A program made the position numbers and the translations under genes. DNA of 64,000 nt from Candidatus Flexifilum affinis (GTDB lineage Bacteria; Chloroflexota; Anaerolineae; Aggregatilineales; Phototrophicaceae): positions 62,001-126,000 of the forward strand of contig JADJPJ010000021.1 of assembly GCA_016713325.1 (NCBI GenBank), read 5' to 3'. Under the pieces are notes generated by a model, which worked only from the letters and a program-made list of their open reading frames with translations, was not told where the DNA came from and ran no database searches. Positions 34,937-46,064 of the stretch are shown in pieces. The first letter of the stretch is position 1; each line of letters opens with the position of its first letter.

Positions 34937-37900
34937 CGAAATGAGCTCGGGTCACCTGCGATTACCTCGACCTCACACTCCTCAGGCGCATCATAGGAAA
35001 TCTCCAGATGCCCGTCCAGCACACGCCACGACACACTGATTACACCATGTTGCGTTGGCACCGTACCGGCAGCCCACTGGAGATTGAACGTCTTAGGCGC
35101 AATGCGGACTCGTCTGTAGCCAGGCGCCGTCGGCGTGACGCCCAACACCTGCGTCGAAAGAAAATAAGCTGGGGCCGCCGACCATCCGTGGCACAGACTG
35201 CGGCTCCAGTGCCCACTGCTGACGTCTCCAGGGAAAGTCTCCCAGAAAGTGGTCGCCCTTTTTCAAGCATGCGATTCCACTGTTCACGCAGGATCCCGAA
35301 GGGCGTCTTCAGAGTAGTCCTGCTCGAAGAGCGCGTGCAGCGTAAAAAACAGAAACCATGGGCTTCCCACCGGCACGACCTGATCGGGGCTGCCGAAGCG
35401 GGCGTGCCACGAACTGCTGCCCATGAACTGCCCGGTCTTGGCTGCCAGCACAAGTCGCATGACCGCTTCATGACGCTCGGGTGGCACGGCGCCGCAGAGG
35501 AGCACGAGCGTGTTGGTTGGTTCACTGATACGCTGCTTGTTCTGGAACTCCGCCAGACTCACTGCGGGCAGGTCCAGACGCGCGCAGCGCTGGATGTATC
35601 GTTCATAGGCCCATGCGTCGCGTATCGTGTCGACGTAGCCCTGGTACTGATCCGACCATCTGTAGTGGTTGACGGCGGCACGCAGCCTCTGCGCAAGCGA
35701 TCGATATTCGCTGCCCTGCTCAGGCATCTCAAGGAGATCGGCCATATTGGCAGCATAATCCAGGGATTGCGCAAGCAAGACCGAGTTGCTGATTGCCTCG
35801 CCATAACTTTCGTGATCCTGTGCCGCCCAATCCACCAGGTTCCATACCTCTGGAATGTCAAATAGTCCGCGCGCATTGATGAAACCTTCACAGCGACGCA
35901 GGCATTCACGGATGTCACTGAAGTAGTCGGCGAGCGCATCCACGTCGCCAACGTTCAGATATTGCTCCCAGGCCATCCAGATCCACAGGAACGTCCACAT
36001 CGGTATCTCGTTGAACCACCCGCTCACTACGTGCGACGCGGTCAGATGTGGTCGCAGTGCATGCAGGTGGGGCGGTATCACCCGTTTCATTTCTTCCGAG
36101 AGAGACTGGCCGGCGAGCCGGATGCAGCGGTCGGTCAGATCGTATGCGCCAAAGGCGACGGCGTTCACCAGAGCGCTGTTGCGTGCAGCACCGACCCAGT
36201 AGACTTGCTCGTAGGCCGGGCAATCGACATAGGTATCCAGCATACAGAGCTGCACGGTATAGGCAGCGACATTCCAGATCTTGGTGAGCGTTTCGTCGGA
36301 ACAGGCGAAACTTCCTCTCGCTTCAACCGGATAGGTGGACAGGAGGGTGCTGACGCTGCGAATATACAGCGGGCGCGAGAGGTTGCGAAACGTCAGCGAC
36401 GCATAACGATATCCCCGTCGTTGATGTGACGTGAACGTCTGAATCCCCTCCCGGCAGATGTAACGGAAGCTATTGCGGAGGTTCTGAGTCCAGAAGATGC
36501 CTGTACCATCGATGGCTTCAAAGAAGTTGGCGTCCAGGATAGCGCCTTCGCCCGCGCTGAGCTCGATCTGGAAAAAGCCGATGAGCTCACGACCGAAGTC
36601 GATCACCACGTGAACGTCACCATCCGGCTGCGGATTAATCGTCGTCCAATTCCCATTGTCGTGGAGCAGTGCTTCAGGTGTGAGCGCAGGTACGGGGCGT
36701 GGGCCAGACAGAACTTCGCGCGGCGTGGGCAGGCTGATATCGGCGGAGCAGAACCCACCGTCGATCGCGTAGTACCTCTGAGCGATCGTCAATGAGGCGA
36801 TATCTGGCTGGTGGGCGGAAGCAGGGATGCCAATCCAGGCATCTCCTTCTGGCAATGTATCCAGTGATGCGGCCGCCCAGCGTTCATCGACCTGACCTGT
36901 CAATTCATTCAGGGGCGCTATCAGTACCCAGGCTGCATCCTTGACGAAACGGTCCGCGGAGAACCGGAGCGGGACTTCGCACTCAAACAGAAACGATGGC
37001 CATTCCGTGTCTCGCGTCATGACCAGATTGGGTCCCTGGCGCAGCGTGAATTCGACTGGCTTGCCGGTGACGTCCAGCATCGTGACGCGATCAGCACGCT
37101 GATTGTTGATCCGAAGCGCCAGCGCTTCGTAGTTGGGAAAACTGTGGACCCATACCTGGCATTCACTAGGGGCATAAATCTCAGAGAAGAGGATCGATCC
37201 GCGTTCACCGGGCGGGGCGCTACGGAGTCCGGTTCGCATATTGCCGTTGAGCTCACGCAGATCAAGCGTCCACGTTGTGCCCGTACGCGGGCGGGCCAAC
37301 TCCACCGCCTTCACCTGTACCGGGGCGACTCGGTCTTCCGTCAGAAAGGGGATCGAACGCTGTTCCAGACGGGTCCAGGGTTCGCAGCCGACCAGGCCTA
37401 CCTCGATGGCATTGTCCCACGCCGCGGCATCAAAACCCGGCTGATCCCAGGCTCGCGCTTCAAGCCGCGCATCATACTGCTCTTCATACTCGAGTTGGAT
37501 GGAGATGCGCGGCGCCATGGCGCTGAAGGCGCTGCAGCGCGAGGTTTTCCAGCGCGAATCTGACGGTAATCGGGTGATATTGCCGTGCGAGTCCTCAAAA
37601 ACGATTTCGCAGAGAAACCCCGCCCGCCCTCGGATGTACATCATGGTGTGATCGGCCAGGTGGTTCGCTAGAACGGCGAGGCTGTTCTGGTCACCTGGTC
37701 GCAAGTATGGCGTGAGATCATAGACGTCGTAGCTGTAGGAGAAGGGGAAGCTGCGCGCCGGCCCGCGTCCAATGAACTGCCCGTTGACACTACATTCATA
37801 TCGCGAGTCGGCGGTAATCAGCAGGGTCGCGCGACGGAGATCGGTTGGGATGCTCAGGTCGCGACGGAAGTAGCGCCAGATGTTGTGGGGAGCCGAATCG

Positions 37901-37950
37901 TCCTCTCCCCATAGCCACTGGGCGGACGGTGAAAAAGCGTGAGAGTCCAT
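34906..37950 (-). CDS. GH78-like alpha-L-rhamnosidase (two compensating frameshifts near the C-terminus)
   Basis: About 1014 residues, cytoplasmic. N-terminal sandwich domains (SPSAQWLWGEDDSAPHNIWR, TLLITADSRYECSVNGQFIG) precede the (alpha/alpha)6 barrel with MLDTYVDCPAYEQVYWVGAA and WNLVDWAAQDHESYGEA. The barrel end and C-terminal domain lie in two other frames: ILREQWNRMLEKG, then ATTFWETFPGDVSSGHWSRS, LCHGWSAAPAYFLSTQVLGV and APGYRRVRIAPKTFNLQW. An extra base at the CCC run 35295-35297 and a missing one near 35254-35258 restore one frame, as the 3045-base length predicts. The classical DCPxRE...GWxGD motif is altered to DCPAYEQ...WVGAA. The start at 37950 has AAGGA upstream. It should release rhamnose from glycosides. 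Confidence 0.82.
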
Positions 37951-38021
37951 CTGGAAAGTCCTTTGCTGAACTGGAAAAACTCCTGATGGAGCGGATAAGT
38001 TGACGACGTTTGCCGCTGGCT

Positions 38022-40610
38022 TCAGGCGCTTTTCAGCGCAACAGAGTCCGCCTGAATGCTCAGCGTACAAGTGATGGTCTGGTTTTCTGCCCGGAAATGA
38101 GCCTTCGCCAGATCGTTCACGATGATCTCACAGGGTCCGTCCGGAAGTCCGACGATCTGAAGCTGCACGTCGAATGGTGCGGAATATGGGGTAGGCAGTG
38201 CCGCCAGAGGATTGACGACATTTACCTTGAGTACCCGGTCGGTCAGGGTGAAACCTCCTATGACGATGCCATCGACGCCGACAGCAATGTCGCGCTTGAC
38301 ATCAATGTACGCACCGCCGAGCTGCCGCATGGCATCCGCTGCCCCGCAGAGCCCGGCAACCTCTCCCCAACTGGCATCCGTACGCATGGTCGACTGCGGA
38401 AACCCTTCATGGTCGATGTTTTCCGGGCCGAGACCATAGGGGAAATTGGGAAAAGAGTATATTGCGTTGGCAACGTGGAGCGGATGATTGACGAGTGTCA
38501 GCCCGGCGCGAGCAGAAGCGATGCCTCGCTCGATAAGATCCTGCCTGCCCAGCAATTGGCCGTAGGAAATCTGGATGTCGGCGAATTCACCTTGACGGGC
38601 ATCCAGCCAGGCGGCGTCCCCGTTATCGGTGTTCCATCCGCCGAAGGCATAGGCTGTCACAATGAAGTGAGGGTGCCAAACTGCCTGAAAGACCAGCGCA
38701 TAGTCGAGGACTTGCTCGCCGAATTCCAGGTAGGCGCGATCGCCAGTCGCACGGTAGAGCGCTGCGAAACCTTCGGCAGCCCAGATCATGGAGAGCGTAC
38801 CCCGTGGTTCCTGATGCTGATAGCTGTCGTAGAAATCCATCGGCTTGGAGCCACACGAGAAGAAACATTCCGTATCGAGCCAGCGCTGCCGGGGTAGAAT
38901 CTCCCGCGTGATGAACTCCGCACTGGTTTCGGCGGCTCTGAGATAGGTGCTATCACCGGTTGCTGTATAGAGGTCGGCCAGAAACCAGACGTGAACGCCA
39001 CTTTCGCCATTGAATCGCAGATGCGCATTTGGCTGCAAGTCCGCGCTGAACCAGGCCGGCATGCAGCCGTTCTCATCCATGTGCGCCACGATAAAATCTG
39101 CGTAGCGTCGAACGTATGGGAGGATCCTCGGATCGGTTTCGCAGAGGCGGTAGTAGCGCAGCAGGTGCGCGGCCGTCTTGCTCATGGAGGCCATGTGGTA
39201 ACTGGTGGCGTCATCGGCGAAATACCGGTCACAGAGCAGCCCGGTACGCTCCGGATCGAGATCGGTCGGCGGTTCCCAGTGGTTGTTCTGCCAGCGACGG
39301 CTGTGGAATCGATAGATCGTTGGAAACAGTCCTTCGTGCTGCGGCGCGGCGAGAGCCAGATTCACTGCCCGGCGGGCTTTTTCAATCAAGCTGTCTTCAT
39401 GCAGCCGACGGCCCCACCAGTGCAGGGCAACGGCATCGCGCACATTGTTCCAGAACATGGTATTGCCGATGAGGTCATACCACTGCGGGGCATTGTTCCG
39501 GTAACCTCCTACCGGATGGCCATCCAGATCCCATTCGAGCCAGGAGGGGAGGTCGGGATAGCCGGGCGGCGCCCGGTGCGCTGCCATACGCTCGCCGGCT
39601 TCCAGCGCGACCTCAGAGCCCAGGTAGGCGAAACTGGCCGGGTAACAAACTCGCGCGTAGTCATCGAGCGGCATAGCCTGTGGACGGGGATGACGGAAAT
39701 ACCTCCGGCCATACCGCTCCCACTGGTAACGGGTGATGCGCTGATACCCCCGGAAGGGAGGCGTGCTGGCGCTCAGAAAAAGATCGAACGCATACCGGAC
39801 CGTGTTTGATTCCAGCTCCCGCACCATCGTCCCGTCACTGGGATGTCGCCAGTGCATATGATGTGTCGCAGTCGCATCGATGATTCCGTATGCGACTAAT
39901 GGTCTTTCGGTCCAGCCGGATTCCATCAGCAGATCCAGCGCAGTGGGCATCGTCACTTTGCTGTGGTCAAAGGGAACAGAGAATGCGTTCCCGGTAGCAA
40001 CCTGCCGGGCCCCATGCGCGACAACCGTGTACTGGTTGATGAAGTCTAAATCCGGTACCAGCGCCATGAAGCGTGTCTCATGTTGAAGCATGATCGCAGG
40101 GGATTCAAACACGCGATCCCCAACCACGTCATCGGCCGCGAACTTAAGTGCGGGCGAGTGAATGAACTCCGGTTCGCCGTCCACTTCGAACGTGTAGGGC
40201 GAGAGCGCGTATTCCAGGAGGGGCGGTGAGCCGGTCAACGTGACCGTCACTTCAACATGAACATGATCGGCGTCCTCGGCCAGAGTGATGGTCTGTTGGA
40301 CGCGGTGGCTGCCGATCTCCCCTGAGAGGATGAGTGAAGCCCCGTCATTGCTGCGCACAATTTCCTGAACCGTGCTGAGTCCGTCAGAGACCAGCAGGCG
40401 GTATTCAGGCGCCAGGCTCGAATCATAAAGCGGGGAAGCACCATCGGGTCGGCCTGGAGACGGCCTGAATGAAGCTGCGATCAGTACCCAGGCACTCCCG
40501 TCACGTGCAAAGAACTCCTGGTCGACGCCCTTATCTGTCTTTATGCAGCGCACTTTGATGAGCTGGTTTGCGATTTCTGTGACCGTGCCATTTTGCATCA
40601 CGCTGCTCAT
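38022..40610 (-). CDS. Uncharacterised large protein, probable toroid glycosidase (paralogue 2)
   Basis: An 862-residue protein without a signal peptide, homologous along its length to the gene at 43251. The N-terminal third is beta-rich ([40 protein letters not shown]), like the sandwich preceding many glycosidase barrels. The rest is a series of helix pairs with aromatic acidic loops ([60 protein letters not shown]), typical of (alpha/alpha)6 folds. I know no CAZy family with these motifs. AAGGGG lies six bases before the ATG at 40610. It lies between GH116 and GH78 in one operon, so it probably acts on the same glycoside. Confidence 0.75.
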   Translation of the reverse strand: MSSVMQNGTVTEIANQLIKVRCIKTDKGVDQEFFARDGSAWVLIAASFRPSPGRPDGASPLYDSSLAPEYRLLVSDGLSTVQEIVRSNDGASLILSGEIGSHRVQQTITLAEDADHVHVEVTVTLTGSPPLLEYALSPYTFEVDGEPEFIHSPALKFAADDVVGDRVFESPAIMLQHETRFMALVPDLDFINQYTVVAHGARQVATGNAFSVPFDHSKVTMPTALDLLMESGWTERPLVAYGIIDATATHHMHWRHPSDGTMVRELESNTVRYAFDLFLSASTPPFRGYQRITRYQWERYGRRYFRHPRPQAMPLDDYARVCYPASFAYLGSEVALEAGERMAAHRAPPGYPDLPSWLEWDLDGHPVGGYRNNAPQWYDLIGNTMFWNNVRDAVALHWWGRRLHEDSLIEKARRAVNLALAAPQHEGLFPTIYRFHSRRWQNNHWEPPTDLDPERTGLLCDRYFADDATSYHMASMSKTAAHLLRYYRLCETDPRILPYVRRYADFIVAHMDENGCMPAWFSADLQPNAHLRFNGESGVHVWFLADLYTATGDSTYLRAAETSAEFITREILPRQRWLDTECFFSCGSKPMDFYDSYQHQEPRGTLSMIWAAEGFAALYRATGDRAYLEFGEQVLDYALVFQAVWHPHFIVTAYAFGGWNTDNGDAAWLDARQGEFADIQISYGQLLGRQDLIERGIASARAGLTLVNHPLHVANAIYSFPNFPYGLGPENIDHEGFPQSTMRTDASWGEVAGLCGAADAMRQLGGAYIDVKRDIAVGVDGIVIGGFTLTDRVLKVNVVNPLAALPTPYSAPFDVQLQIVGLPDGPCEIIVNDLAKAHFRAENQTITCTLSIQADSVALKSA

Positions 40611-43242
40611 GAGTACCCCTTATGCACGTCCACGCCTGCTCGTCGATCTCAACCGAAACACTGCCGCCCGCCCGTACCTTCTGCCGGTTGGCAAAAACGA
40701 TCCTGCCCGCCTGCAGTTGGAAAGCCACTTCCTGGCCATCGATTCGTACCTGGCGCACATTGCCTGTCACGACGAGCGACCCGAGGGAGAGCTCCCCGTA
40801 GAGCACACGGAGCTGGCGGGTCGTCGCAGTCTGAACGAAGTCGCCCCAGCCCGAGTCGAGTGACCAGAAAAACTGGGCACTTCCCGAATCGAGAGGCAGA
40901 AAACCGATCTCCCCCTGGACCATGTCGAACTGAAAGCCTGAGAAGGTGTTGAGCAGGGCGTAGCTGGCCAATGCGCGCGAGTAGTTGCTGCCGCATTCAA
41001 TCTCGTTCCAGGGGTTGCGTCGTTCGCCGTCGAACCGTGCCCGAATCGCGGCAATGCAGGTCATGCCTTCGTCCACGAGGCCTGCCTGAATCATATGGAT
41101 GGCAGTCGCGTACTCGAACCCGGTCATCGTTTCCTGAGAATAGGGAAGGGGGATCATCGGCTTGCGTCGCCCCTGAGGCCAGGCGCAGATCACCGTTCCG
41201 GCTTCGTCGTTGATCGTGTACAGCCGCCAGGGGTTGTACTCATCCTTCATGGACTTCTTGTAGTTGTAACGATAGGTGGCGGCCAGTGTTTCCTTGACCT
41301 GCGCGCGGTCGAAAATGTCGCCCAGTCCATACAGATTGGCATGCCACTGCGCAGTCACCGTATCGATGTCGCAGCCTTCGCCGATCTGATATTTGAGTTC
41401 ACCGTGTTCTTCACTCCAGTAGAGGTCGGTGGCGGAGTCGCCTTCGCGGTCGAACGACTTCAGCAGGTCCAGATCATTGAGGTCGACGATCTGCCCATAG
41501 TACTCGCCGTCGAACAGATTCTGGTCAGCCCAGGTCTTGCCCCTGGCGAAGATAGCGAGCAGCTCTGTGCTGAACTCGTGTTCGCCCAGGAACTCGGCCA
41601 TCTCCGCGCCCGCTTTGAGAGCCGCCAGATAGAACCCGGTCAGCCAGGCATTGGCGCCAAACAGCTCCATGTCGAGCGTGTGGTGTTGACGCCCCCAGAG
41701 CACGCCGGTCTTGTCCGGATCCCACCGGTCCGGGTTGTCCGGACTCCAGGCATATTCGATGGTCCTCTTCACTGCGGGCCAGAGGCTTTTCAGCCAATCG
41801 CTGTCGCCGCAGATCTTCCAGTCACGGTAGGTCTTGAGCACATCGCCGAACTGACCATCGGCGCAGGGGCGGAAGTCGTTGTGGCGCACGCCAAGTGGAA
41901 GCTGAATGCGGAAGTGGCTTCCGCCCGACGGATCGACGTTGTAGCGATAGTTCGCCGTCCGCATCGATCGTTCCAGCTTCGGAAAGAGAAAGGCGAGCGC
42001 CTGCGCATAGTTCCAGACATGCGTGCACGAGCCTTCGCAGCATCCTGCAGACTCGCCGACGCCTTCCCATCCGTAGAACGTCCCATCTTCGAGGCGGAGC
42101 ACCGTGGGACTCTTGAGGACCGACATAGTCGCCGAGACCGCCTCAACGGCGACGGCAGGCATGCTGCTGGCAAACAGGGTCTCTTTGAACAACAGCGTAT
42201 CCCGGTAAAGGCGATCCCATTCGCTCAGAGCATATTGGGCGCTGGTGGATGAAGTGTCCCACTGGGTCGCGTAATAGTTCTTCCAGGCGTTCGTGAGGCC
42301 CGCTTTCTCGGCCTTGCCGTCCGCGTCGGCACTCCAGTAGTTACGGTTGTTGGGGAAGTTCCAGGCGATGACAAAGCGGACGCTCCGCGTCTCGCCCGGT
42401 TGCAGCGAAATGTGCGCGGCGAGGTTTCCGGTATCACGATCATGCCAGCCGCTCGATTTGAACCGCTGCTCCCTCGGATAATGCCGGTTGGTCAGGGGAC
42501 CGGATTTGATCAGGTCGCGCCAGTAGATTTCGAGCGCATCGACCCACAGGCCGCGATACCAGTATTCCTGATAGCTGCAGTTCTCGGCATCGGTCGCAAG
42601 CGTGATGTCGCCGTACTCGAAGGCATCTGGAGCATAATCATCGCTGCGCATGCTGAGCAGATGGAGCCTTCCGCTTTGCGTGACTTCGTTGTAGCCGCCC
42701 TTGATGCCAAAGGGATTTGCCAGCGCGCCGACAATGGTGTAATTCAGAACCTCATCGGTGGTGTTCGTGACCTCGATTTCAAAAAACGCAGCGGGAAGGC
42801 CGGAGTCTTTGTCGTTGGTGGGGATGAACGGGTTGAATGCCTTCACCCGAACCTGGCCGGGAAAGCTCGGCTCTGAGAAGGTAATCTGCGCGAGAGGATA
42901 CTCCCCAACGAATTCGATCTGGCTGAAATGCGGCATGCCGGCCAGCGTTTCGCGCAGCGGACCCCAGCCAAAGCCCTCGAAAAACCATTTCCGACCGAAC
43001 AATCCGGTGCGTGACCCACTTAGCTCGCCATTCAGGACTCGCGCGTCGACCACTTCACCGTTTCGCTCGGCCTTGATTGCGAAGTGCGAAAAGCCGTTTA
43101 CGCTGCCTTTGTTCGGCTTGTTGAAGATCTCCCAGTCGATCAGCCGCCCATTGCCGGCCAGTCCGATGCAGCCTGTCCCGATACCTCCCAATGGGAAGGA
43201 GATCTCGTCTGTTTTCTGTTCGGTATAGAGCGTGTCGGTCAT
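40531..43242 (-). CDS. GH116 family beta-glucosidase (GBA2-like)
   Basis: A 903-residue cytoplasmic enzyme of the family of non-lysosomal glucosylceramidase. The N-terminal domain begins [20 protein letters not shown] (about residues 14-33), a GH116 hallmark, with [12 protein letters not shown] and AFNPFIP. The catalytic (alpha/alpha)6 domain has [20 protein letters not shown] (near 410), where the family's nucleophile Glu is expected, and [20 protein letters not shown] (near 570), with the expected acid/base Asp. GH116 enzymes cleave beta-glucosides or beta-xylosides. The last 27 residues overlap the next gene by 80 bases and look unlike protein; in another frame a TAA sits just before that gene's ribosome binding site, so the true C-terminus may be shorter. 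Confidence 0.9.
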   Translation of the reverse strand: MTDTLYTEQKTDEISFPLGGIGTGCIGLAGNGRLIDWEIFNKPNKGSVNGFSHFAIKAERNGEVVDARVLNGELSGSRTGLFGRKWFFEGFGWGPLRETLAGMPHFSQIEFVGEYPLAQITFSEPSFPGQVRVKAFNPFIPTNDKDSGLPAAFFEIEVTNTTDEVLNYTIVGALANPFGIKGGYNEVTQSGRLHLLSMRSDDYAPDAFEYGDITLATDAENCSYQEYWYRGLWVDALEIYWRDLIKSGPLTNRHYPREQRFKSSGWHDRDTGNLAAHISLQPGETRSVRFVIAWNFPNNRNYWSADADGKAEKAGLTNAWKNYYATQWDTSSTSAQYALSEWDRLYRDTLLFKETLFASSMPAVAVEAVSATMSVLKSPTVLRLEDGTFYGWEGVGESAGCCEGSCTHVWNYAQALAFLFPKLERSMRTANYRYNVDPSGGSHFRIQLPLGVRHNDFRPCADGQFGDVLKTYRDWKICGDSDWLKSLWPAVKRTIEYAWSPDNPDRWDPDKTGVLWGRQHHTLDMELFGANAWLTGFYLAALKAGAEMAEFLGEHEFSTELLAIFARGKTWADQNLFDGEYYGQIVDLNDLDLLKSFDREGDSATDLYWSEEHGELKYQIGEGCDIDTVTAQWHANLYGLGDIFDRAQVKETLAATYRYNYKKSMKDEYNPWRLYTINDEAGTVICAWPQGRRKPMIPLPYSQETMTGFEYATAIHMIQAGLVDEGMTCIAAIRARFDGERRNPWNEIECGSNYSRALASYALLNTFSGFQFDMVQGEIGFLPLDSGSAQFFWSLDSGWGDFVQTATTRQLRVLYGELSLGSLVVTGNVRQVRIDGQEVAFQLQAGRIVFANRQKVRAGGSVSVEIDEQAWTCIRGTHEQRDAKWHGHRNRKPAHQSALHKDR

Positions 43243-43250
43243 GATCTGTC

Positions 43251-45827
43251 CTATTCCTGGGGGAAATCAATCACAATGTTGCGCATTTCGGACGGTTCCA
43301 GACTAAGGTCGAAACGATGCCGGCCAGGCTGGGTGAGCACGGCGGTAACAGCAAGGCCATCGACACTGATCTGACAGCCGGTGCTTCCCTCGACGACGAC
43401 CGGGACGCTGCGTCGACGGTTCAGGTGCTCATGTACGATGAAAGACATGCGTGAGTTTGAGGATTCGACATTCGATACCTGGCAGCCATCGATACCCAGC
43501 GCATGTCCATACGTCTGATTGGCGTACACGCCGCCGTATTCCATTTCAATGATTCCGGCGGCTGCGACTGGCGCCAGGAACCAGTGAAAATTCACCCAGC
43601 TTCCCTCCCAGTAGAGATCGTCGCCACCATGGGCCATGTTTTCCCACATGGTGCCGAACTCATCGACCGTGAGCTTGGCAGCCTTGTGGCGCAGGTAGTT
43701 GTAGGTAATCGCATTTTCTGGCACATAGAGCAGGGCGAAACAGGATCGCTGCGCGGCGACGGCCCGCTCAAAGTACTCAACCTTGCCCGTGGCGTGGTAG
43801 TAGTCGAACAGCGTGAGCGCGAACAAACCAGTACGCAGATCTGACCATTCCGCGTCGGTGTTCTGGCTGCAGAAGCCACCGAACGTCGGCACGGTGAGAA
43901 AACTGCAATTCCAGACCTGCTGGTAAAGGCACAGTTGATCCAGCGCATCGAGACCAGCCTCCAGGTAAGTCCGGTCACCTGTCGCCTGGAACAAACTGTA
44001 AAAGCCTTCAGCCCCCCATTGGATGCACAAGGTGTTGGCCGGGTAGACCCCCGTATGCGGATCGGGCTCACCGATCTTCTTGCCATCCCACAACGTGGCG
44101 CAGGAGAAATAGGTCTCGAAATCCTCCCATTTTCCACGAGGCAGGACTTCGCGAATTAAGAAATCCGCTGCTCGTTTCGCAGAGTCCAGATACCCTTGCT
44201 CTCCGGTCAACCGATACATCTCGGAGAGCACATGCATTGAGGTCGAGGTTTCGGCGCTTTCCTTCATGACCTCCGAAGCTTCCAGGGTCTGCGTGCGGAT
44301 CCAGGCAGGAAATGCTCCTGAAGGAAGCTGATGATCGACCAGGAAGTCCGCATAACGTCGGCAGAAGTCCACAATACGGGGATTCGGCTCAATCTTCTGG
44401 TGCCACTTGAGCAGCCATACGGCCGTGTAGGATGAATCGGCGGTATGGTAGAAAGCGTCATGATCCTCGGGGCGGCGGGCATCGCTGAGTTCCCAGTGCC
44501 CGGCCTGATAGTCAAATTGCGAGAATGAGTTCCAGCGAGCGGTTTCACCTGGTACATAGACTGTGGGGAAGATTCCTTCGTCCTGCGGTGCAGACAGCGA
44601 AAATCGCGTCGCCAGGTCCGCCTTGTCCACGAGAGAGGGATTGTTCCACTTTGTGCCGAAATACTGATAGGCGATAGCGGAGCGCACGTTCGAGTCCCAG
44701 ATGGTGTTGCGAAGGAACATGCCGTGCCAGCCCTTGAACCAACCGTGATAGACCGGCCAGTTGATCCGCTCTCCCTTCGTCGTCACCACCCGCAGGGCAG
44801 CGCCGACCGTTTCGCCGTTCAGCGTCATTTGCTGCCAGATGGTGTCCTGATGCTTCTCTGACCAGTTGAACATGTGGCGAATGTAGTCCTCAAATGGGAT
44901 GGTCTGCGGCCACTGGGACTCAACATAAGGATGCGCAAACTGGTTCCAGAGAAACTCAAGTGCCACACGCCTGCCGCTCTTGGGTACCGTTTCGGCGCTG
45001 ATATAGAGAAAGTAACCATAGCGGAGTGTCTGGTTTTCAAACCAATACGCCCGCGCGGTCGAATTCTTGAATCCACCATCCTCTGGAACCGGCACCCCTT
45101 CGCCGAGGTGATGACTGAAGTAGACGTGTCGGTCCGTGACCCAGTCTTTGAACCCATAGCCGAATGTGGGCGTGGGCGAGAGACGGCCATGGACTTCAAA
45201 GTCGATGGCTGTCTTCATAATCCGGTTACGCTCCAGCAAGACGACGTCTGGGATGAGAAGCGCCAGATCCTGATCCTTTTGCAGGATGACGGCTGGCGAT
45301 CGAAACGTATGATCGGCGATAACATGCTCGGGCAGTGGCCGCTGGTGAGGCACCCAGAGGACATCCAGCTGATCGGCAGGGACGAACGCGCGATCAGGCG
45401 CGAAGATCAGTGGTGTAGAGATATGCTCGACCAGGGACTTTTCGACGATCTGATCTTCGATAACACAATGGAAGTATCGATTGCCGGCTTCAAGGGTGAT
45501 GTGCAGATGGAAATGGTGATGCTCGATCTGGCCTGCTAACCGGATCGTCACGCTGGCTGGTTTGGCGCGTACCACCTCGATCTCGTCAAAGCGCCCGATC
45601 AATTCGGATTCAAGCTCGCGACCAATTACCAAATCATGAATCCTGGTGGCAGTCATCGCATCCGAAGCGTCTCGTTCGGATGCACAGATCATCCGCCAGC
45701 CGTCGGTCGAGCGTGCGTAATATTCCTGCGTGTACCCGCCGCCCAATCGCACCAACCTCAGCTTGACCAGACCGTTGTGAAGCTCAAATCCCTTGTCAAC
45801 TGTTTCAAAAACGACACGGTTTTCCAT
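43251..45827 (-). CDS. Uncharacterised large protein, probable toroid glycosidase (paralogue 1)
   Basis: An 858-residue protein, paralogous to the gene at 38022. Matching blocks include [70 protein letters not shown] and [20 protein letters not shown]. The layout is a beta-rich N-terminal third and then an (alpha/alpha)-type helical barrel. No signal peptide. I recognise no named family. It is the first gene of the minus-strand operon, eight bases before GH116, and is transcribed from a promoter controlled with the divergent transporter. An aromatic, acidic putative cleft suggests a glycosidase or sugar epimerase; this is inference. Confidence 0.77.
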   Translation of the reverse strand: MENRVVFETVDKGFELHNGLVKLRLVRLGGGYTQEYYARSTDGWRMICASERDASDAMTATRIHDLVIGRELESELIGRFDEIEVVRAKPASVTIRLAGQIEHHHFHLHITLEAGNRYFHCVIEDQIVEKSLVEHISTPLIFAPDRAFVPADQLDVLWVPHQRPLPEHVIADHTFRSPAVILQKDQDLALLIPDVVLLERNRIMKTAIDFEVHGRLSPTPTFGYGFKDWVTDRHVYFSHHLGEGVPVPEDGGFKNSTARAYWFENQTLRYGYFLYISAETVPKSGRRVALEFLWNQFAHPYVESQWPQTIPFEDYIRHMFNWSEKHQDTIWQQMTLNGETVGAALRVVTTKGERINWPVYHGWFKGWHGMFLRNTIWDSNVRSAIAYQYFGTKWNNPSLVDKADLATRFSLSAPQDEGIFPTVYVPGETARWNSFSQFDYQAGHWELSDARRPEDHDAFYHTADSSYTAVWLLKWHQKIEPNPRIVDFCRRYADFLVDHQLPSGAFPAWIRTQTLEASEVMKESAETSTSMHVLSEMYRLTGEQGYLDSAKRAADFLIREVLPRGKWEDFETYFSCATLWDGKKIGEPDPHTGVYPANTLCIQWGAEGFYSLFQATGDRTYLEAGLDALDQLCLYQQVWNCSFLTVPTFGGFCSQNTDAEWSDLRTGLFALTLFDYYHATGKVEYFERAVAAQRSCFALLYVPENAITYNYLRHKAAKLTVDEFGTMWENMAHGGDDLYWEGSWVNFHWFLAPVAAAGIIEMEYGGVYANQTYGHALGIDGCQVSNVESSNSRMSFIVHEHLNRRRSVPVVVEGSTGCQISVDGLAVTAVLTQPGRHRFDLSLEPSEMRNIVIDFPQE

Positions 45828-45885
45828 AATGACCCTCGTTGAGTAAATGGTCTTAGTTGAGGGGTGCTGCCTTTATCCGCACTAC

Positions 45886-45961
45886 TTGACAGCCCCTGTG
45901 GAAGATGGTATCGTTGCCATATTCGTTATGTGAACATAACTTAGGTCCCGTTATTTGTCAA
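45886..45961. promoter_or_regulatory. Divergent promoters with a shared LacI-type operator
   Basis: Plus strand: TTGACA (45886-45891), 17 bases, TATCGT (45909-45914), for the transporter-GH51 operon. Minus strand: TTGACA (complement of 45956-45961), 17 bases, TATGTT (complement of 45933-45938), for the GH116-GH78 operon. TGGTATCGTTGCCA (45906-45919) covers the plus -10 box and differs at one of 14 bases from TGGTATCGTTACCA beside the LacI gene at 54241. A second palindrome, GTTATGT-GA-ACATAAC (45925-45940), covers the minus -10 box. Confidence 0.8.
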
Positions 45962-46064
45962 GGAATGCGGCTTTCAGTGCTCCCCATGGAACCGACAAGG
46001 AGGTAAACCGTCAGCGAACTGGTCTCGCGCGATTCTAGGTTAACTACTATTGGAGACAACCACA

